Positions 37,905 to 48,200 of a DNA stretch of 64,000 bases are shown piece by piece. Source of the DNA: Phytopseudomonas daroniae (GTDB lineage: Bacteria; Pseudomonadota; Gammaproteobacteria; Pseudomonadales; Pseudomonadaceae); contig NZ_QJUI01000002.1 of the NCBI RefSeq assembly GCF_004327285.1, positions 186,001 to 250,000 on the forward strand, in the 5' to 3' direction. Below the pieces are notes generated by a model, which ran no database searches, was not told the DNA's origin, and saw only the letters and a program-made list of their open reading frames with translations. Each line of letters opens with the position of its first letter. The first letter of the stretch is position 1. The translations under genes and the position numbers were made by a program.

Positions 37905-38750
37905 TCATTTGGCTTTGTAAATGATGCCTGGACTGCATTGCACCATCTGATAACGCTCAGGCAACCCGTTCAGCGCTTCGGAAGCGCCTAGGAACAGATA
38001 GCCGCCAGGCTTGAGCATGGCATGAATGCGCGTAAGGATGTCCTTCTTCACTTCGGCGGAGAAGTAGATCAGCACGTTGCGGCAGAACACGATGTCGAAC
38101 TTGCCGAGGCTGGCGTAGCTGTCCAGCAGGTTCAGCGGACGAAATTCGACACGGCTCTTGATCGCTGGCTTCACCACCCAGCGCCCAGGCCCCTTGGGAT
38201 CGAAATAACGCTGCAGACGCTCCTGGGCAAGACCACGCCCCATCGCCAGGCTGTCGTACTCACCCGACTTGCAGTTATTGAGCATGGTCGGTGACAGATC
38301 GGTGGCCACGATCTGCACACCGGCCTTGAGCTGACCAATATTGCTGCGCTCGAACTCATCGATGCTCATCGACAACGAATAAGGCTCCTGCCCCGAAGAA
38401 CAGGCTGCCGACCAGATACGCAGGCGCTGCCCTGGATAAGCCTTGATAAGCTCGGGCAATACGCGACTCTTGAGCACCTCGAAGGGGTAGGCATCGCGAA
38501 ACCACAAGGTTTCGTTAGTGGTCATGGCATCGACCACCTGCTCGCGCAGGCCACTGCGCGGCTGATTCTGCATGCGCTGCACCAACTCGCCCAGCGTCTT
38601 GATGGCGTTAGTCTCCATCAGCTTGTTCAGCCGACTGGAAACCAGGTACTGCTTATTGCTACCCAGCACGATGCCACAGGCTTTTTCCAGAAAGATCCGG
38701 AACTGCTCGAAATCCAAATTACCTGAAGACACTCGCGAAGCCTCGCCCAT
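37905..38750 (-). CDS. cheR: chemotaxis protein methyltransferase CheR
   Basis: 281 residues. An N-terminal all-helical domain is followed by the SAM-binding domain with RIWSAACSSGQEPYSLSM (about 125-142) and FCRNVLIYFSAEVKKDIL (about 230-247). Methylates glutamates on chemoreceptors using S-adenosylmethionine. Downstream of cheV on the same strand, presumably co-transcribed. Confidence 0.96.
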   Translation of the reverse strand: MGEASRVSSGNLDFEQFRIFLEKACGIVLGSNKQYLVSSRLNKLMETNAIKTLGELVQRMQNQPRSGLREQVVDAMTTNETLWFRDAYPFEVLKSRVLPELIKAYPGQRLRIWSAACSSGQEPYSLSMSIDEFERSNIGQLKAGVQIVATDLSPTMLNNCKSGEYDSLAMGRGLAQERLQRYFDPKGPGRWVVKPAIKSRVEFRPLNLLDSYASLGKFDIVFCRNVLIYFSAEVKKDILTRIHAMLKPGGYLFLGASEALNGLPERYQMVQCSPGIIYKAK

Positions 38751-38838
38751 CTATAAAGTCGAATACGGCAAGCGAGCCAATGCGCGCCTGCCGATCTTGC
38801 CGCCAACGCCCGGTCGAAAACCCCGGGCGGCTCATTCG

Positions 38839-39774
38839 TTATGCCGAGTGATCGCTCAACTTGATTCGTTCGACCACACGGGAAGCCAGATCATCCGGGT
38901 GAAATTTCGCCAGAAAATCGTTGGCCCCCACTTTCTTCACCATCGCCTGGTTGAATACACCGGATAGCGAAGTATGCAGGAGAATATGCAATTTCTGCAT
39001 ACGCGGATCGGAGCGAATCGCTGCGGTCAGCGTGTATCCATCCATTTCCGGCATCTCGATGTCGGAGATGAGCATCAGCAACTCCTGCTCCGGCGACTTG
39101 CCCTCATCCGCCATCGCCTGCAGGAAACTCAGTGCCTCGCGCCCGTCATTCAACGCAGTCACCTCGACACCCACCGTCTGCAGGCAGCGCATCACCTGCT
39201 TACGTGCCACCGACGAATCATCGACGATCAGCACATGCTGGCTGACAGCCCTGGCCTGGGTCTCAACGTCCACCACACCGACGGAAATCACCTCGGAGGT
39301 CGGCGCCACTTCGGCGAGAACCTTCTCCACGTCGATGATTTCGACCAGTTTGTCATCCAGATGCGTTACCGCCGTCAGATAGTGGTCGCGCCCGGTGCCC
39401 TTGGGTGGTGGGTGGATTTCTTCCCAGTTCATGTTGACGATGCGCTCCACGGAGCGCACCAGGAAGCCCTGCACCTTAGTGTTGTACTCGGTGATGATAA
39501 CGAAGCTGCCCTGCAGATCACCCAGTGGCCGCCTGCCCGTCGCCATGGACAGATCCAGGATCGGAATGGTACCGCCACGAATGTTCGCCACACCACGAAC
39601 CACCGGGTTCGATTTGGGCATTACGGTGAGTTTCGGGCATTGCAACACCTCCTTCACCTTGAAGACGTTGATCCCGTACAGCTGTGGGCCATCGAGACGA
39701 AACAGCAACAGCTCCAGGCGATTCTGTCCAACCAGCTGAGTACGCTGGTTGACCGAGTCCATCACTCCGGCCAT
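38839..39774 (-). CDS. cheV: chemotaxis coupling protein CheV
   Basis: 311 residues, start MAGVMDSVNQRTQLVGQNRL at 39774 with GGGAG six bases upstream. An N-terminal CheW-like domain (about 20-160) couples receptors to CheA. The C-terminal receiver (about 185-305; VLIVDDSSVARKQ, phospho-acceptor Asp in LISDIEMPEMDG) probably mediates adaptation. Divergent from flgA. Confidence 0.95.
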   Translation of the reverse strand: MAGVMDSVNQRTQLVGQNRLELLLFRLDGPQLYGINVFKVKEVLQCPKLTVMPKSNPVVRGVANIRGGTIPILDLSMATGRRPLGDLQGSFVIITEYNTKVQGFLVRSVERIVNMNWEEIHPPPKGTGRDHYLTAVTHLDDKLVEIIDVEKVLAEVAPTSEVISVGVVDVETQARAVSQHVLIVDDSSVARKQVMRCLQTVGVEVTALNDGREALSFLQAMADEGKSPEQELLMLISDIEMPEMDGYTLTAAIRSDPRMQKLHILLHTSLSGVFNQAMVKKVGANDFLAKFHPDDLASRVVERIKLSDHSA

Positions 39775-39825
39775 GTACGGCTCCCATGATTCCAGTAACG
39801 CATCTGGTTTGGTTAGCGTAGCAGG

Positions 39826-39841
39826 CGGCACGCGCCTTGCT
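39826..39841 (+). promoter_or_regulatory. sigma-54 promoter of flgA
   Basis: CGGCACGCGCCTTGCT, one mismatch from TGGCACG-N4-TTGCT with the GG and GC dinucleotides in register. The predicted transcription start (about 39852) almost coincides with the upstream ATG at 39853, which bears on the choice of flgA start. Confidence 0.8.
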
Positions 39842-39885
39842 TCTAATCAGACATGAATGCACAAACGACAATTATTCGACGCTCA

Positions 39886-40611
39886 ATGGCCAAGAGCTTC
39901 CGTTGCCTGGCAGTTTTACCTGCTTTGCTGGCGCTCGGCTATAGCACGCTGACAACTGCCTCAGTCACTCTGCCCGATCAGCTTATCGGCGAGACCCAGC
40001 GCTTTCTTGAGCAGGCCGTTGAAGACTATTTGCAGCGCAGCAACATCCAGGCGCGCCACGAGACCCAGATCAATCGCCTGGATCCACGCCTGCGACTGCC
40101 TTTGTGTGATCAGCCATTGACGACGACCCTTGAAACGCCAGCCGAACCCGTAGGCCGAGTGACCATGCGCGTGCGTTGCGACGGCACTTCGCCATGGACG
40201 GTATTCGTTCCCGGCCAAGTGCGCCTTTATCGTGAGGTGGTTACCCTGGTACGACCAGTCAATCGCGAGGGCGTGCTCAGCGAGGCCGATATAATGCTGG
40301 CGGAGCGAGATGTCGGCCTGCTCAATCAGGGCTACCTGACCGCGCTGGAGCAGGCGATCGGCAGAAAAGCCACGCGCGCCATGCAGCCGGATCAGGTCTT
40401 GGCGCCCGTGCACATCCGCCAGGCGGAAGCGATCCGCCGCGGCGATCAGGTGGTGATCAGCGCACGCAGTGGCGGCATCAATGTACGCATGCCCGGCGAG
40501 GCGCTATCCGACGGCGCCGTGGGCAAGCAGATCAGCGTACGCAACCAGCGCTCGCAACGGGTGGTTCGCGCCCGGGTCATCGGCCCTGGACAAGTTGAAG
40601 TCTCCATGTAG
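39886..40611 (+). CDS. flgA: P-ring assembly chaperone FlgA
   Basis: 241 residues from ATG 39886. An in-frame ATG at 39853 would add 11 residues but sits at the predicted sigma-54 transcription start. The 39886 start gives a normal signal peptide (MAKSFRCLAVLPALLALGYS). The C-terminal SAF domain is recognisable (RPVNREGVLSEADIMLAERD; later GEALSDGAVGKQISVRNQRS). Periplasmic helper for FlgI. The RBS is weak for both starts. Confidence 0.9.
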   Translation: MAKSFRCLAVLPALLALGYSTLTTASVTLPDQLIGETQRFLEQAVEDYLQRSNIQARHETQINRLDPRLRLPLCDQPLTTTLETPAEPVGRVTMRVRCDGTSPWTVFVPGQVRLYREVVTLVRPVNREGVLSEADIMLAERDVGLLNQGYLTALEQAIGRKATRAMQPDQVLAPVHIRQAEAIRRGDQVVISARSGGINVRMPGEALSDGAVGKQISVRNQRSQRVVRARVIGPGQVEVSM

Positions 40612-40697
40612 GCATGATTCATGTTTATTATCCAATGGATTGGCTGACTGGCGAAGAAGGGTGTTTTAGACTGTGCAAGCGACGCGATTTTTTTGCC

Positions 40698-40724
40698 TAA
40701 AGTTTTCCCGGGCATAGCCGACAC
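40698..40724 (+). promoter_or_regulatory. sigma-28 (FliA) promoter of flgM
   Basis: TAAAGTTT-N11-GCCGACAC, close to consensus, 39 bp before the flgM ATG. It would make the anti-sigma factor part of the regulon it controls. Confidence 0.88.
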
Positions 40725-40763
40725 ACTAGGCAAGCGTCCAAACTCTGTCAGAGGTTTTGCATC

Positions 40764-41099
40764 ATGGTCATCGATTTCAACCGACTCAACAGCACCACGC
40801 CAGCCAGCACAACGCGTGCGGGTAGCACCCAGGGCGGCAAGAACGAAGCCATCGACAACAAGGCAGCTGCCAGCGAAACCGCAGGCCAGAATGCGGCCAT
40901 CAGCGGCAAGAGCGGCGAATCCGTGCAGCTGAGCAGCGAAGCACAGCAATTGCAGAAAACCGTCGACCAACTGCGCGACCAACCTGTCGTCGATACCGAT
41001 CGGGTAGCCAAGCTCAAGCAGGCCATTGCCGACGGTAGTTACCAGGTCGATAGCCAGCGCGTCGCCAGCAAACTGCTCAATTTCGAATCCCAGCGCTAG
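40764..41099 (+). CDS. flgM: anti-sigma-28 factor FlgM
   Basis: 111 residues. A low-complexity, probably disordered N-terminus leads to the C-terminal FliA-binding region ([20 protein letters not shown]; later [20 protein letters not shown]). Holds FliA inactive until exported through the completed hook. Preceded by its own sigma-28 promoter and followed by flgN. Confidence 0.95.
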   Translation: MVIDFNRLNSTTPASTTRAGSTQGGKNEAIDNKAAASETAGQNAAISGKSGESVQLSSEAQQLQKTVDQLRDQPVVDTDRVAKLKQAIADGSYQVDSQRVASKLLNFESQR

Positions 41100-41206
41100 T
41101 CTCCGGGCTTGCGCTGGGGATGTTGGACGCCCAGGAACCGTTTCGACGTTTTGCCAGCCTGTTGGCCGGCAGACCTTGAGCAGGTTCCTCCCCAGAGAGC
41201 CCGCTA

Positions 41207-41674
41207 ATGAACGCTACAACCCTGCTTGACCTGTTCAATGAAGATATCGGCCACGCCGAGCAATTGCTTGAGTTGGTCGAGGCCGAATTCCAGGCCCTGA
41301 GCGAACATGATCTGCCACGCCTGCAACAGATACTGGCCGACAAGCAACCCTTGCTGGCCAACCTTGATCAGCATGGCAAGAACCGCACCCAGATACTCCT
41401 CGGTCTCGAACTGAGCGCTGATCGCGCCGGCTTGCTCACGCTCGCCGAGCGCTCGGATCAGGGCGATGCGCTGGTGGCCGCCAGCGATCAACTGAGCAGT
41501 CTGCTGGAGAGCTGTCAGAGCGCCAACCTGCGTAATGGCCGGATCATCCGCTCCAGTCAGAAAAGCACGGAAAGCATGCTCGGCATTTTGCGCGGTAACG
41601 AGACGCCGTCACTCTATGACAGCAGCGGCGGTACCGCTAAAGTCGACAGCAAGCGCCCGCTTAGCCAGGCCTGA
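41207..41674 (+). CDS. flgN: flagellar export chaperone FlgN
   Basis: 155-residue helical protein of the FlgN family (TLLDLFNEDIGHAEQLLELV; later RNGRIIRSSQKSTESMLGIL). Chaperones the hook-associated proteins FlgK and FlgL. In the flgM-flgN-ycgR run. Confidence 0.92.
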   Translation: MNATTLLDLFNEDIGHAEQLLELVEAEFQALSEHDLPRLQQILADKQPLLANLDQHGKNRTQILLGLELSADRAGLLTLAERSDQGDALVAASDQLSSLLESCQSANLRNGRIIRSSQKSTESMLGILRGNETPSLYDSSGGTAKVDSKRPLSQA

Positions 41675-41752
41675 CTATAACGACAAGATGCGCAATGATG
41701 CCAAAATGGCATTATCATTGACGCAGCAGCTTGCCTCGGAGATCACTGGACC

Positions 41753-42505
41753 GTGTCCACCCCCTTCGCTCAGGACGATGATGGCCCGCAACCCCCAAAA
41801 GTGCTCAAGGCACCCGTGGAAATCGTTGCCAACCTACGCCTTCTGCAACATCACCATGACCCTCTGATCATCATGTTCCAGGAGCGCAACCAGCGCTTCC
41901 AGAGCTATGTGATAGAAGTAGATCGCGCCCAGAATCTGTTGATTCTCGACGAGCTGATCCCCAGTGAAGGCGAACGCTATATGCAGAACGGCGAAGCCTT
42001 TCGGGTCGAATCGCAGCATGATGGTGTACGGATAGCCTGGGATTGCCCAGCCGGCATGCAAACGGGCGAATACCAGGGAGAGCGTTGCTACATCGGCGGC
42101 ATTCCCGACGAGGTGCTCTATCATCAGCGCCGTAACGCGTTCCGGGCAGCGCTCAAGCAGTCAGATCAGGTCAAGGTGGAACTCAACAGCACCACGCTGC
42201 GCACACCACTGGAAGGCCTGATGCTCGATATTTCCGCTTCGGGCTGCAAGATTCGCTTGCCCGGCAAAGCCAGCGAAAAACTGCAGTCGGGCCAAATCTA
42301 TGAAGGTTTCCACGCCCCGCTTCCAATAGGCCGGCTGGAAGCCGCCGTGGAACTGCGATACGCACGCTATGACGAAAAGCTCGATCTCACTTTCGCCGGC
42401 CTGCATTTCGCAAACCTTAGCGGGCTGCAACAGCGGCTGGTGGAGCGTTTCGTCTACCAGCTGCAACGCGAAGCACGGCGCTTCGAGAGCGACACCTTTC
42501 TCTGA
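41753..42505 (+). CDS. ycgR: YcgR-type flagellar brake, PilZ domain
   Basis: 250 residues from GTG 41753. The YcgR N-terminal domain is followed by a PilZ domain from about residue 125: RRNAFR supplies the RxxxR cyclic-di-GMP ligand and LDISASGCKI the (D/N)xSxxG motif. Slows the flagellar motor when cyclic-di-GMP is high. Follows flgN by 78 bp with no promoter evident between them. Start choice is moderate; no strong RBS. Confidence 0.9.
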   Translation: MSTPFAQDDDGPQPPKVLKAPVEIVANLRLLQHHHDPLIIMFQERNQRFQSYVIEVDRAQNLLILDELIPSEGERYMQNGEAFRVESQHDGVRIAWDCPAGMQTGEYQGERCYIGGIPDEVLYHQRRNAFRAALKQSDQVKVELNSTTLRTPLEGLMLDISASGCKIRLPGKASEKLQSGQIYEGFHAPLPIGRLEAAVELRYARYDEKLDLTFAGLHFANLSGLQQRLVERFVYQLQREARRFESDTFL

Positions 42506-42523
42506 GTCACTCCCTCCAGCCGA

Positions 42524-43855
42524 TCAGGCCTGTGGCGGTGCTGCAGGCTTCTCTTCAGAATCGGCGTCAGCCTGCACATCAGGATCGGCCACCACGGGCT
42601 CCTGCATCTGTTCCTGAACCACCTGCTCATCGACACGCGGATCCAGTGCCGCCACCAGTGGCGATGCCGTCATGTTCACGGGCATGGCCACGTGCTGCAG
42701 CGGCGCATCGTCGACCTGATGGAGATGCGTGACGATATTCGAGCGTACTCGCCAGACCAGAAACAGTCCGCAGACGCAGAAGAAGGCATACAGCATGTTG
42801 GCGCCGAAAAAGCGCATCAGCACACCGACCAGCAGCGGCCCGAGACAGGCGCCGACACCAAATGTCACCAACAGCATTGCCGTCAGCGACACCCGCCGAT
42901 CCGGCTCGACGTGGTCATTGGCGAACGCCACCGCCAGCGGATAAAGGCTGAACTGCAGCATGCTGACGACGAAGCCGACCGATACCAGCAACAACAGAGG
43001 TGCTTCGGCAAGTACCGCCAGCGGCGCGGCCACCACCACCATCACACCCGACATGCCGCGTATGAGCTTGACCCTGTCGAAACGATCCGAGAGCCAGCCC
43101 AAGGGCGCCTGGACGACCAGACCGGCGAGAATGCAGGAGCCCATGAAGATACCGACCTGCTCCGTCGCCAATCCCATGTCGGCGGCGTAGAGCGGCGCCA
43201 AACCATAGAAGGAGCCGATCATCAGGCCCGCGACGCCGATGGTGGTGAGCGACAGAGGCACACGCTGAAAGAAGAAACGCATTTCCAGCGGAGCCGGGTG
43301 CAATGGCGAGGGGTGCAAACGTCGGGTCAGTGCCACGGGCACCAGACACAGTGCGAACGCCAGGGCCACCAGCATCAGCAGCTCAAGGCCCAGGGTCGGG
43401 TGTACGACGAGCACCAACTGGCCGAGTACCAGGCCGAGGTATGAGGCCGCCATGTAGCCGGCGAATACCAACCCGCGCTGCTTGGTATCGGCCTGCTCGT
43501 TGAGCCAGCTCTCGATGACCATGTACTGGCACATCATCCCCAGCCCCACCAGCACACGCAGCACCAGCCAGGCCGGCAGCCAGTCGAGCAGCCCATGCCC
43601 CAGCACCGCCGCAGTGACCACACCGGCACACGCCACGTAGGCGCGAATATGCCCGACCCGAGCAATCAGCCGGTGGCCAATCTTGCCCCCCAGCACCAAC
43701 CCGAAGTAGTTGGCAGCCATCAACGCACCAGCCCAGACGCCCTCGCCGGATTCGGCCAGACGTAGTGCCAGATAGGTACTCAGCAGGCCGGAGCCCAGCA
43801 GCATTAGAACGGTGGCGATATACAGCGAACTGAAGGACTTCCAGATCATGCGCAT
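42524..43855 (-). CDS. MFS transporter, YcaD-like
   Basis: 443 residues if started at ATG 43855 (ATG 43849 is equally possible). Twelve hydrophobic segments, with the MFS loop motif (GGKIGHRLIARVGH) between helices 2 and 3 and VVIESWLNE-like helix 4 sequence (MVIESWLNEQ) as in YcaD. A C-terminal hydrophilic tail of about 60 residues rich in Asp/Glu/Pro is unusual. Substrate unknown. Converges on ycgR (18-bp gap). Confidence 0.85.
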   Translation of the reverse strand: MRMIWKSFSSLYIATVLMLLGSGLLSTYLALRLAESGEGVWAGALMAANYFGLVLGGKIGHRLIARVGHIRAYVACAGVVTAAVLGHGLLDWLPAWLVLRVLVGLGMMCQYMVIESWLNEQADTKQRGLVFAGYMAASYLGLVLGQLVLVVHPTLGLELLMLVALAFALCLVPVALTRRLHPSPLHPAPLEMRFFFQRVPLSLTTIGVAGLMIGSFYGLAPLYAADMGLATEQVGIFMGSCILAGLVVQAPLGWLSDRFDRVKLIRGMSGVMVVVAAPLAVLAEAPLLLLVSVGFVVSMLQFSLYPLAVAFANDHVEPDRRVSLTAMLLVTFGVGACLGPLLVGVLMRFFGANMLYAFFCVCGLFLVWRVRSNIVTHLHQVDDAPLQHVAMPVNMTASPLVAALDPRVDEQVVQEQMQEPVVADPDVQADADSEEKPAAPPQA

Positions 43856-44055
43856 TGGACTGCGACGGCTCCTTGTAACCAGCTTCCCGGGCGGGCAGCT
43901 CAACCTAAATCAAACAAATAAGCCAATGGCAGACAGCGACCACGGCTCGGGCTCGTGGTCGCTGTGTCATATTGATAAGACGCAGCCTGTACAGTTCATT
44001 ATTCCGCAACCAGACTCACAACCTGCGCAAATGCCCTTCGAACGCAGCCTCTACC

Positions 44056-44715
44056 TCAAGCGGACTGGCCGCCTTCCAGCACAGCCAGACGCGCCTCGAG
44101 CTCACTGATCCGCAACTCAAGCGTATCCAGGCGATCCGAAGAGGATCCCGCGGAGGAGCGCTCTCCCTGCCCTGCCCGCTCTTGCAGCTGCGCCTGCAGC
44201 TCTGCCGGATCTCCCAGCAGATGAGCATAGCGATCTTCGCGCTGTCCAGGCTGGCGCCCTACCAGGCTCACCAACTCCCGCCCAATCAAACGCTCCAGAT
44301 GATGTTGCACCTGTTCGCTATCGTCGAAGTCATGCAGGCGATTGCTGCGTGTGAGCAGCTCGCTGATCGTCTGTGGCCCGCGCAACAACAGCAAGCCAAT
44401 CAGCGCCAATTGCGGCGCTACCAACTCCAGCGCCTTGTCGGCCCGCTGTTCCCAGCGATCGGCACGACTGCCCATGACCAATCGCGCGAAGCCTCGCTCT
44501 TCCAGGCTTCGCAGGCCCTGTCCGACAGCACCCTGGGTGAGGCTCATCAGCGGATCGCGACTGGTCTTCTGGTTGCAGGCCAATACCAACGCATTCAGCG
44601 TCAGGGGATAGGCTTCCGGGGTCGTGGCCTGTTTCTCGATCAGGCTCCCCAGAATGCGCGCTTCGACAGCAGTCAACGGCTCTACGCTGGATACATCGTT
44701 AGGCTGATCGGACAT
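44056..44715 (-). CDS. yceH: YceH/UPF0502 (DUF480) family protein
   Basis: 219 residues, start [20 protein letters not shown]. The sequence [20 protein letters not shown] followed by [14 protein letters not shown] is diagnostic of DUF480, which folds as two winged helices. A C-terminal coiled coil ([20 protein letters not shown]) may dimerise it. Molecular role not established. Confidence 0.9.
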   Translation of the reverse strand: MSDQPNDVSSVEPLTAVEARILGSLIEKQATTPEAYPLTLNALVLACNQKTSRDPLMSLTQGAVGQGLRSLEERGFARLVMGSRADRWEQRADKALELVAPQLALIGLLLLRGPQTISELLTRSNRLHDFDDSEQVQHHLERLIGRELVSLVGRQPGQREDRYAHLLGDPAELQAQLQERAGQGERSSAGSSSDRLDTLELRISELEARLAVLEGGQSA

Positions 44716-44869
44716 ATCGCTTACCTGACTGAGGGAAATGCCCACTAGCGTAGCCTGCGGACAGGCAAGATGACACGCTCAGAGCAGAATTTCGCAGAGC
44801 GCAAATCCCTGATTTTCCTGCGCAAATAAAAATCAGGAAAAAGATAATTGTAAATGAGAAGGATTTGTA

Positions 44870-44903
44870 TTGATTAAATGTCGAGAATGATTATTATCTA
44901 CTT
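44870..44903 (+). promoter_or_regulatory. Fur-controlled promoter of the PrrF-like sRNA
   Basis: -35 TTGATT (44870) and -10 TATTAT (44892-44897) with 16-bp spacing. A Fur-box-like GAGAATGATTATTATCTAC (44883-44901; 13 of 19 positions match GATAATGATAATCATTATC) covers the -10. Confidence 0.75.
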
Positions 44904-45017
44904 CGTCAGCTGCGAAGCTGGCTTGATAATCTGAATGCATCCAGACGGAAGCTCCAGTTTATCTCCTCATCAGGCTAATCACGGTTATTGACCCGGCTTT
45001 TCGCCGGGTCTTTTTTT
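44904..45017 (+). ncRNA. prrF: PrrF-type iron-responsive small RNA
   Basis: About 114 nt from predicted start to terminator T-run. It contains CTCCTCATCAGGCTAATCAC (44965-44984), which I recognise as the PrrF core that base-pairs with sodB/sdh-type mRNAs. It ends in GACCCGGC-tttt-GCCGGGTC-T7 (44990-45017). A 5' hairpin CTTCG...CGAAG begins at 44901. Expected to be made under iron limitation and to repress iron-containing proteins. Only one copy is present, whereas P. aeruginosa has a tandem pair. No protein gene occupies 44716-45125. Confidence 0.82.
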
Positions 45018-45125
45018 GATTTTTATCAGGCTAACGCAAACTGGTATGGCTGAAGCACTCACTGGCCGGGCGATATCAGGGCCAGATAAACAGACGGAAG
45101 CAGCTCCATCTTCAGCACTGGATCA

Positions 45126-45200
45126 TGGCGTCCCCTGCTGGAATCGAACCAGCATCTAGCCCTTAGGAGGGGCTTATTCTATCCGTTGAACTAAGGAGAC
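45126..45200 (-). tRNA. tRNA-Arg (CCT)
   Basis: 75-nt cloverleaf with encoded CCA. The anticodon loop CTCCTAA gives CCT, reading AGG. Confidence 0.95.
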
Positions 45201-45292
45201 CCGCTCGATCCGGCGCCCGTTACAGCAGCCGGCCGGCATGTTAACCATCACAACGGAATTTGTCATGCCATCAACGCCATAGACGTGCCTTA

Positions 45293-48200
45293 TCAGGCTG
45301 CTGGCTCGAACACCCTTACCACCGCAATTTCACCCGCCTTCATCCGTATCTGCAACTGCCGCTCCTGCGCCCGAGCCTGCTCTACCGCTTTTTCCTTGAC
45401 GTGACCATAACCGCGGATCTGCCCTGGCAGCTCTGCAATGGCCAGCGCAGTTTCGTAGTTGACGTTGGTCAGCCCCTCCAATATCGCCACAACGCTGCGC
45501 TCGTATTCGTCGATCAGCGTGCGCTCAAGCTTGCGCTCCTCACTTCGGGCGAATGGATCCAGCCAGGTGCCACGCAGGAACCGTAGTGTCGACAGCACCT
45601 TGAAGGCCTTGAGCATCCAGGGGCCGAAGCTGCGCTTGCGCGGCTCTCCGGTCGTTTTGTCCGTATGACTGAGCCAGGAGGGAGCCAAATGAAACTGCAA
45701 ACGGAAATCGCCCTGGAACTGCGCCCGTAACGACTCGGCGAATGCGGCATCGCTGTACAGACGCGCCACCTCGTACTCGTCCTTGTAGGCCAGCAGCTTG
45801 AAGTAATAACGCGCCACGGCCTGGCTCAGCCGACGCTGAGGATCGCTGTCGCGCTCACTCACGCGCATCACCAATTTGCGGTATCGCTCGGCATAAGCCG
45901 CGTTCTGATAAGCCGTGAGGCGCGCCACTCGATCCTCGATGATCGCCTCCAGCGTTTCGCAGCGCGGTGCCTGTGTGCTCGCTGGCCGTACCAGTCGCTC
46001 GACCGCAGCAGCGTCATGAGCAGCACGTCGCCCCCAGAGAAATGCCTGCTGATTGAACTCGATCGCGACGCCGTTAAGCTCGATGGCCTTGTCGATGGCC
46101 TCGGCACTTATGGGTACCAGACCTTTCTGGTAGGCATAGCCAAGCATGAACAGGTTGGTAGCGATACTGTCGCCCAGCAGACGAGTCGCCAGATGAGTGG
46201 CATCGACGAACCACGTCTTGTCCGCCCCCACCGCATCGGTCAGCGCCTCGCGCATGGCCTGCCCCGGTACCTGTGCGTCGGGATTGCGAGTGAATTCGGC
46301 GGTGGCCGCCTCATGGCTGTTGATGACCGCATGGGATACCTGCTCGTTGAGTTTGGCGAGGGCATCCTCACCGGCCGCCACCACCAGATCGCAGCCAATC
46401 AGCAGGTCGGCCTCGCCGGCAGCGATACGTACGGCGTAAATATCGTCCTGATGACCGGCGATGCGCACATGGGTATTCACGGGGCCGAACTTCTGCGCCA
46501 GCCCTGCCTGGTCAAGCACCGTGCACCCCTTGCCTTCCAGGTGCGCCGCCATACCCAGCAACGCACCCACGGTAGTCACGCCGCTGCCACCGACGCCAGG
46601 TAGCAGGATACTCCAGGGCCTTTCCAGGGACGGCTGACGTGGCTCCGGCAGAGCCACGAACAAAGCACCTGCACCTATCGCCTGAGGCTGGCGTAACTGC
46701 CCGCCGTGTACCGTTACAAAACTCGGACAGAAGCCATCCAGGCAACTGAAATCCTTGTTGCAGGCGTTCTGGTCGATCTCCCGCTTGCGCCCCAACTCGG
46801 TTTCCAGCGGCAGCACCGACAGGCAGTTGGATTTCACGCTGCAGTCGCCACAACCCTCACATACCGCCGCGTTGATGAATGCCCGCCGCGCCGGATCGAC
46901 CAGTTTGCCGCGCTTGCGCCGACGGCGCTTTTCGGTGGCGCAGGTCTGATCGTAAATGATCACCGAGACGCCTTTGAACTCGCGCAACTCTCGCTGCACG
47001 GCATCCAACTCACGACGGTGGTGGAAGCTGGTGATAGGCGCGAAGGTCGAGCAGCTCGGGTATTTTTCCGGCTCGTCGCTGACCACCGCGATGCGTTTTA
47101 CACCCTCGGCGAATACCTGCTGGCTCAATTGATCGACCCGTAGTTCACCATCTACGGGCTGGCCACCGGTCATGGCCACCGCGTCGTTGTAGAGAATCTT
47201 GTAGGTGATGTTGACGCCCGCTGCGACGGCTGCGCGTAGAGCGAGATGTCCGGAATGGAAATAGGTGCCGTCACCCAGGTTCTGGAACACGTGAGGTGTA
47301 TCGGTAAAGGGCGCCTGGCCGATCCAGGTCACCCCTTCTCCACCCATCTGCGTGAAGGTTTCGGTACTACGATTCATCCACTGGGTCATGTAGTGGCAGC
47401 CGATCCCCCCCATCGCCCGACTGCCTTCCGGCACCTTGGTGGAACTGTTGTGCGGGCAACCCGAACAAAAGTGCGGCGTGCGCACTGTGCTGTAGCTGCG
47501 CGCCGCCAGCGCCTTTTCCTTGGCATCCAGAAAACCCAGGCGCGCGCCGATCACTTCGCTGGTGTAGATGGGCGCCAAGCGCCGGGCGATGACCCGAGCG
47601 ATCATCGCCGGCGTCAATTCGCCCAGATTGGGCAGCAGTGACTGCCCCTGCTCATCGAACTCACCAACGACCCTTGGTCGCTTGCCCACAGGCCAGTTGT
47701 AGAGTTGCCCGGTCAGTTGGTCTTCGATGATGCTGCGCTTTTCCTCGACCACCAGAATTTCATCCAGCCCTTCGGCGAAACCGTGCACGGAAACCGGTTC
47801 CAGCGGCCAGCTCATGCCCACCTTGAGCACCCGCAGGCCGACTTTCGCGCAGAGCGCGTCATCCAGACCGAGATCCTCCAGAGCCTGGCGCACGTCAAGG
47901 TAGGACTTGCCCGTGGTGATGATGCCCAGTCGCGGGTTGGGCGAATCGAGCATGACCTTGTTCAGCCCGTTGGCGCGGGCAAAGGCTCGCGCCGCATAGA
48001 TCTTGTAGACGTTGAGGCGTTTTTCCTGAGCCAGGGGCGGATCCGGCCAGCGGATATGCACGCCGTCGTCCGGTAGCTCGAAATCATCCGGCAGATTGAT
48101 CGTCACGCGCTGCGGATCGACATCGACCACCGCCGAGGAATCGACGTTCTCGGCGATGGTTTTCAGCGCGACCCAGCAACCGCTGTAACGTGAAAGCTCC

